NCBI RefSeq assembly: GCF_910592395.1
Contig: NC_088323.1
Coordinates: 622,001-686,000 of the forward strand
DNA length: 64,000 nt
Direction: 5' to 3'
DNA from: Lineus longissimus
Lineage: Eukaryota > Nemertea > Pilidiophora > Heteronemertea > Lineidae
Shown: positions 62,901-64,000 of the stretch, one piece after another
Layout of the letters: each line of letters begins with the position of its first letter
How positions within the stretch are numbered: position 1 is the stretch's first letter
The notes under the pieces: generated by a model
The model's input: the letters and a program-made list of their open reading frames with translations, nothing else
What the model was told of the DNA's origin: nothing
Database searches by the model: none
Made by a program: the position numbers and the translations under genes

Positions 62901-64000
62901 CGCTCGTGTCGAGGGCCGGGAAATCATCTCCAACTTGGCAAAGGTAACTATAGTCTAAGATGATTTAGCTGTCAGGAAGTCCTTTTCTCTGTTGTTGCTT
63001 TCAGCCATACAGGGGCAAAGCTTAGATAAGAATTGTGGTTTAAAATACATATCATGATGATGCCACATGTCCTTTGTTTTTGTCGCTCATGATTCTCTGT
63101 CGTCTCTTTCAGGCTGCAGGTCTGGCCACCATGATCTCCACCATGCGACCTGATATTGACAACATGGATGAGTACGTGCGTAACACAACAGCTCGTGCCT
63201 TTGCCGTGGTTGCATCAGCCCTGGGTATCCCATCGCTCCTACCATTCTTGAAGGCCGTGTGTAAGAGTAAGAAGTCGTGGCAGGCTCGTCATACCGGTAT
63301 CAAGATCGTACAACAGATCGCAATCCTCATGGGTTGTGCTATCCTGCCGCATTTGAAGAACTTGGTGGAGATCATTGAACACGGTAGGTTTATTCTTGTC
63401 TGATGAAAGACTTTGGTGTATGATCAAACTACTGATCTGTTAAGCAATTTGGAATATTCGATTCATCGCACTTCGTGTCTAAACCAGCAATTGAACAGCG
63501 TGCTGTAGATTTGGTCCAGCAAAACATCCTACAAAAGTCCTCATACATTTCAGGCCTCGTTGACGAACAGCAGAAAGTGCGTACCATCACTGCCCTTGCC
63601 TTGGCCGCGCTTGCCGAAGCCGCCACTCCTTATGGTATCGAGTCCTTTGACAGCGTCCTGAAGCCTCTGTGGCGCGGTATCCGTCAGCATCGTGGTAAAG
63701 GTCTCGCCGCGTTCTTGAAGGCCATTGGTTACCTCATCCCGCTCATGGATGCCGAGTATGCCAATTACTATACTCGAGAGGTGATGTTGATCTTGGTAAG
63801 GGAGTTCCAGTCGCCTGATGAAGAGATGAAGAAAATTGTGTTGAAGGTATGTGTTTGCACAAATGGTTTCCCAGATTTGCTAGCTATGATTTCAAAATAA
63901 GCAACTGCAGTTCCATCATCATGACTCAGCTACCCAACTTGGACGTGCCAAGGTATATGATGATTGACTCGAAGCTTCTCATGTCTTGCAGGTGGTGAAG
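56949..64000 (+). CDS. SF3B1: Splicing factor 3B subunit 1 (SF3b155), 5' part, eleven exons, cut by the window
   Basis: Coding exons: 56949-56970, 57298-57473, 57767-57862, 58103-58220, 60761-60840, 61099-61519, 61767-62407, 62575-62943, 63113-63383, 63554-63846 and 63992-64000 onward. All introns are GT-AG and phases join cleanly, giving 832 codons; the human protein is 1304 residues. SF3B1 is the HEAT-repeat scaffold of the SF3b complex in U2 snRNP that clamps the branch-site helix in the nucleus. The start MAATTHE aligns with the vertebrate N-terminus. Residues 165-345 hold seven Trp sites of U2AF-ligand-motif type (W199, W221, W234, W258, W296, W313, W343) among many TP motifs. The p14-binding stretch (MFPPGYKVL...[10 protein letters not shown]) follows, and HEAT repeats begin in exon 8. 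K739, in EQQKVRT, equals human K700. The gene runs on past 64000. Confidence 0.97.
57140..57255. repeat. CATA/CATG microsatellite in SF3B1 intron 1
   Basis: An imperfect run of CATA, TACA and CATGCATA units occupies about a third of the 327-bp first intron (56971-57297). I see no other feature in the intron. Confidence 0.85.
58221..60760 (+). other. SF3B1 intron 4, the only long intron seen (2540 bp)
   Basis: The intron runs from GTACAG after exon 4 to TCATTTTAG before exon 5. It contains a GT repeat at 59649-59669 and several short random open frames. I found no nested gene, no tRNA-like box pair and no convincing box C/D or H/ACA snoRNA. The other introns are 145-327 bp. Confidence 0.7.
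61919..62044 (+). repeat. SF3B1: Coding 15-bp minisatellite: TPGG(M/L) repeats in SF3B1 exon 7
   Basis: Residues 356-397 are a run of about eight to nine TP motifs, mostly of the form TPGGM or TPGGL, encoded by 15-bp units with synonymous variation (CCTGGCGGT, CCTGGTGGG, CCCGGAGGT, CCGGGCGGC). Human SF3B1 has a shorter, irregular TP series here. The extra repeats account for much of the 39-residue offset between this protein and human at K700. TP dipeptides in this region of SF3B1 are known sites of phosphorylation linked to spliceosome activation. Confidence 0.85.

Overview
This looks like nuclear DNA from an animal, probably an invertebrate. The evidence is a spliced SF3B1 gene with GT-AG introns and a protein very close to vertebrate SF3B1, a metazoan-style type II membrane FkbM methyltransferase, AT-rich gene-poor spacers, and a very large satellite array. 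There are no operons, Shine-Dalgarno sites, IS elements or CRISPR. I cannot name the species from the sequence.

Layout. (1) 1-42182 is one uninterrupted head-to-tail satellite array: 47 monomers of 893-896 bp (nearly all 895 or 896) plus an 85-bp stub. The window opens inside the array, so its left end is not seen. Every monomer carries, on the minus strand, a 73-nt tRNA-like block with good Pol III A and B boxes followed directly by a T6 run. It also holds a 93-bp internal duplication that copies the T-arm side of that block, a C/G-rich hairpin and a GAT microsatellite. Shared private variants show higher-order structure: dimers in 12540-19704, two near-identical tetramers in 23288-30453, and a shuffled mix of the same types in 30454-39410. 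Older-looking variants occur at both visible ends. (2) 42183 to about 53200 is gene-poor single-copy sequence. It has an 80-bp tandem repeat (44664-44983), a C14 run and only weak unassigned open frames. (3) 53257-54339 (+) is a complete single-exon reading frame for a membrane-anchored FkbM-family methyltransferase. (4) 54340-56850 is a spacer with small degenerate repeats. (5) 56949-64000 (+) is the first half of SF3B1, eleven exons with the last one cut by the window edge, starting from a CpG-rich, YY1-like promoter.

The two genes are unrelated in function. SF3B1 is the core U2 snRNP scaffold; the FkbM protein is probably a Golgi or ER methyltransferase of unknown substrate. The part most worth a second look is the tRNA-derived satellite. 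It combines potential Pol III transcription units with alpha-satellite-like higher-order organisation, and several monomer types carry their own characteristic B-box lesion.
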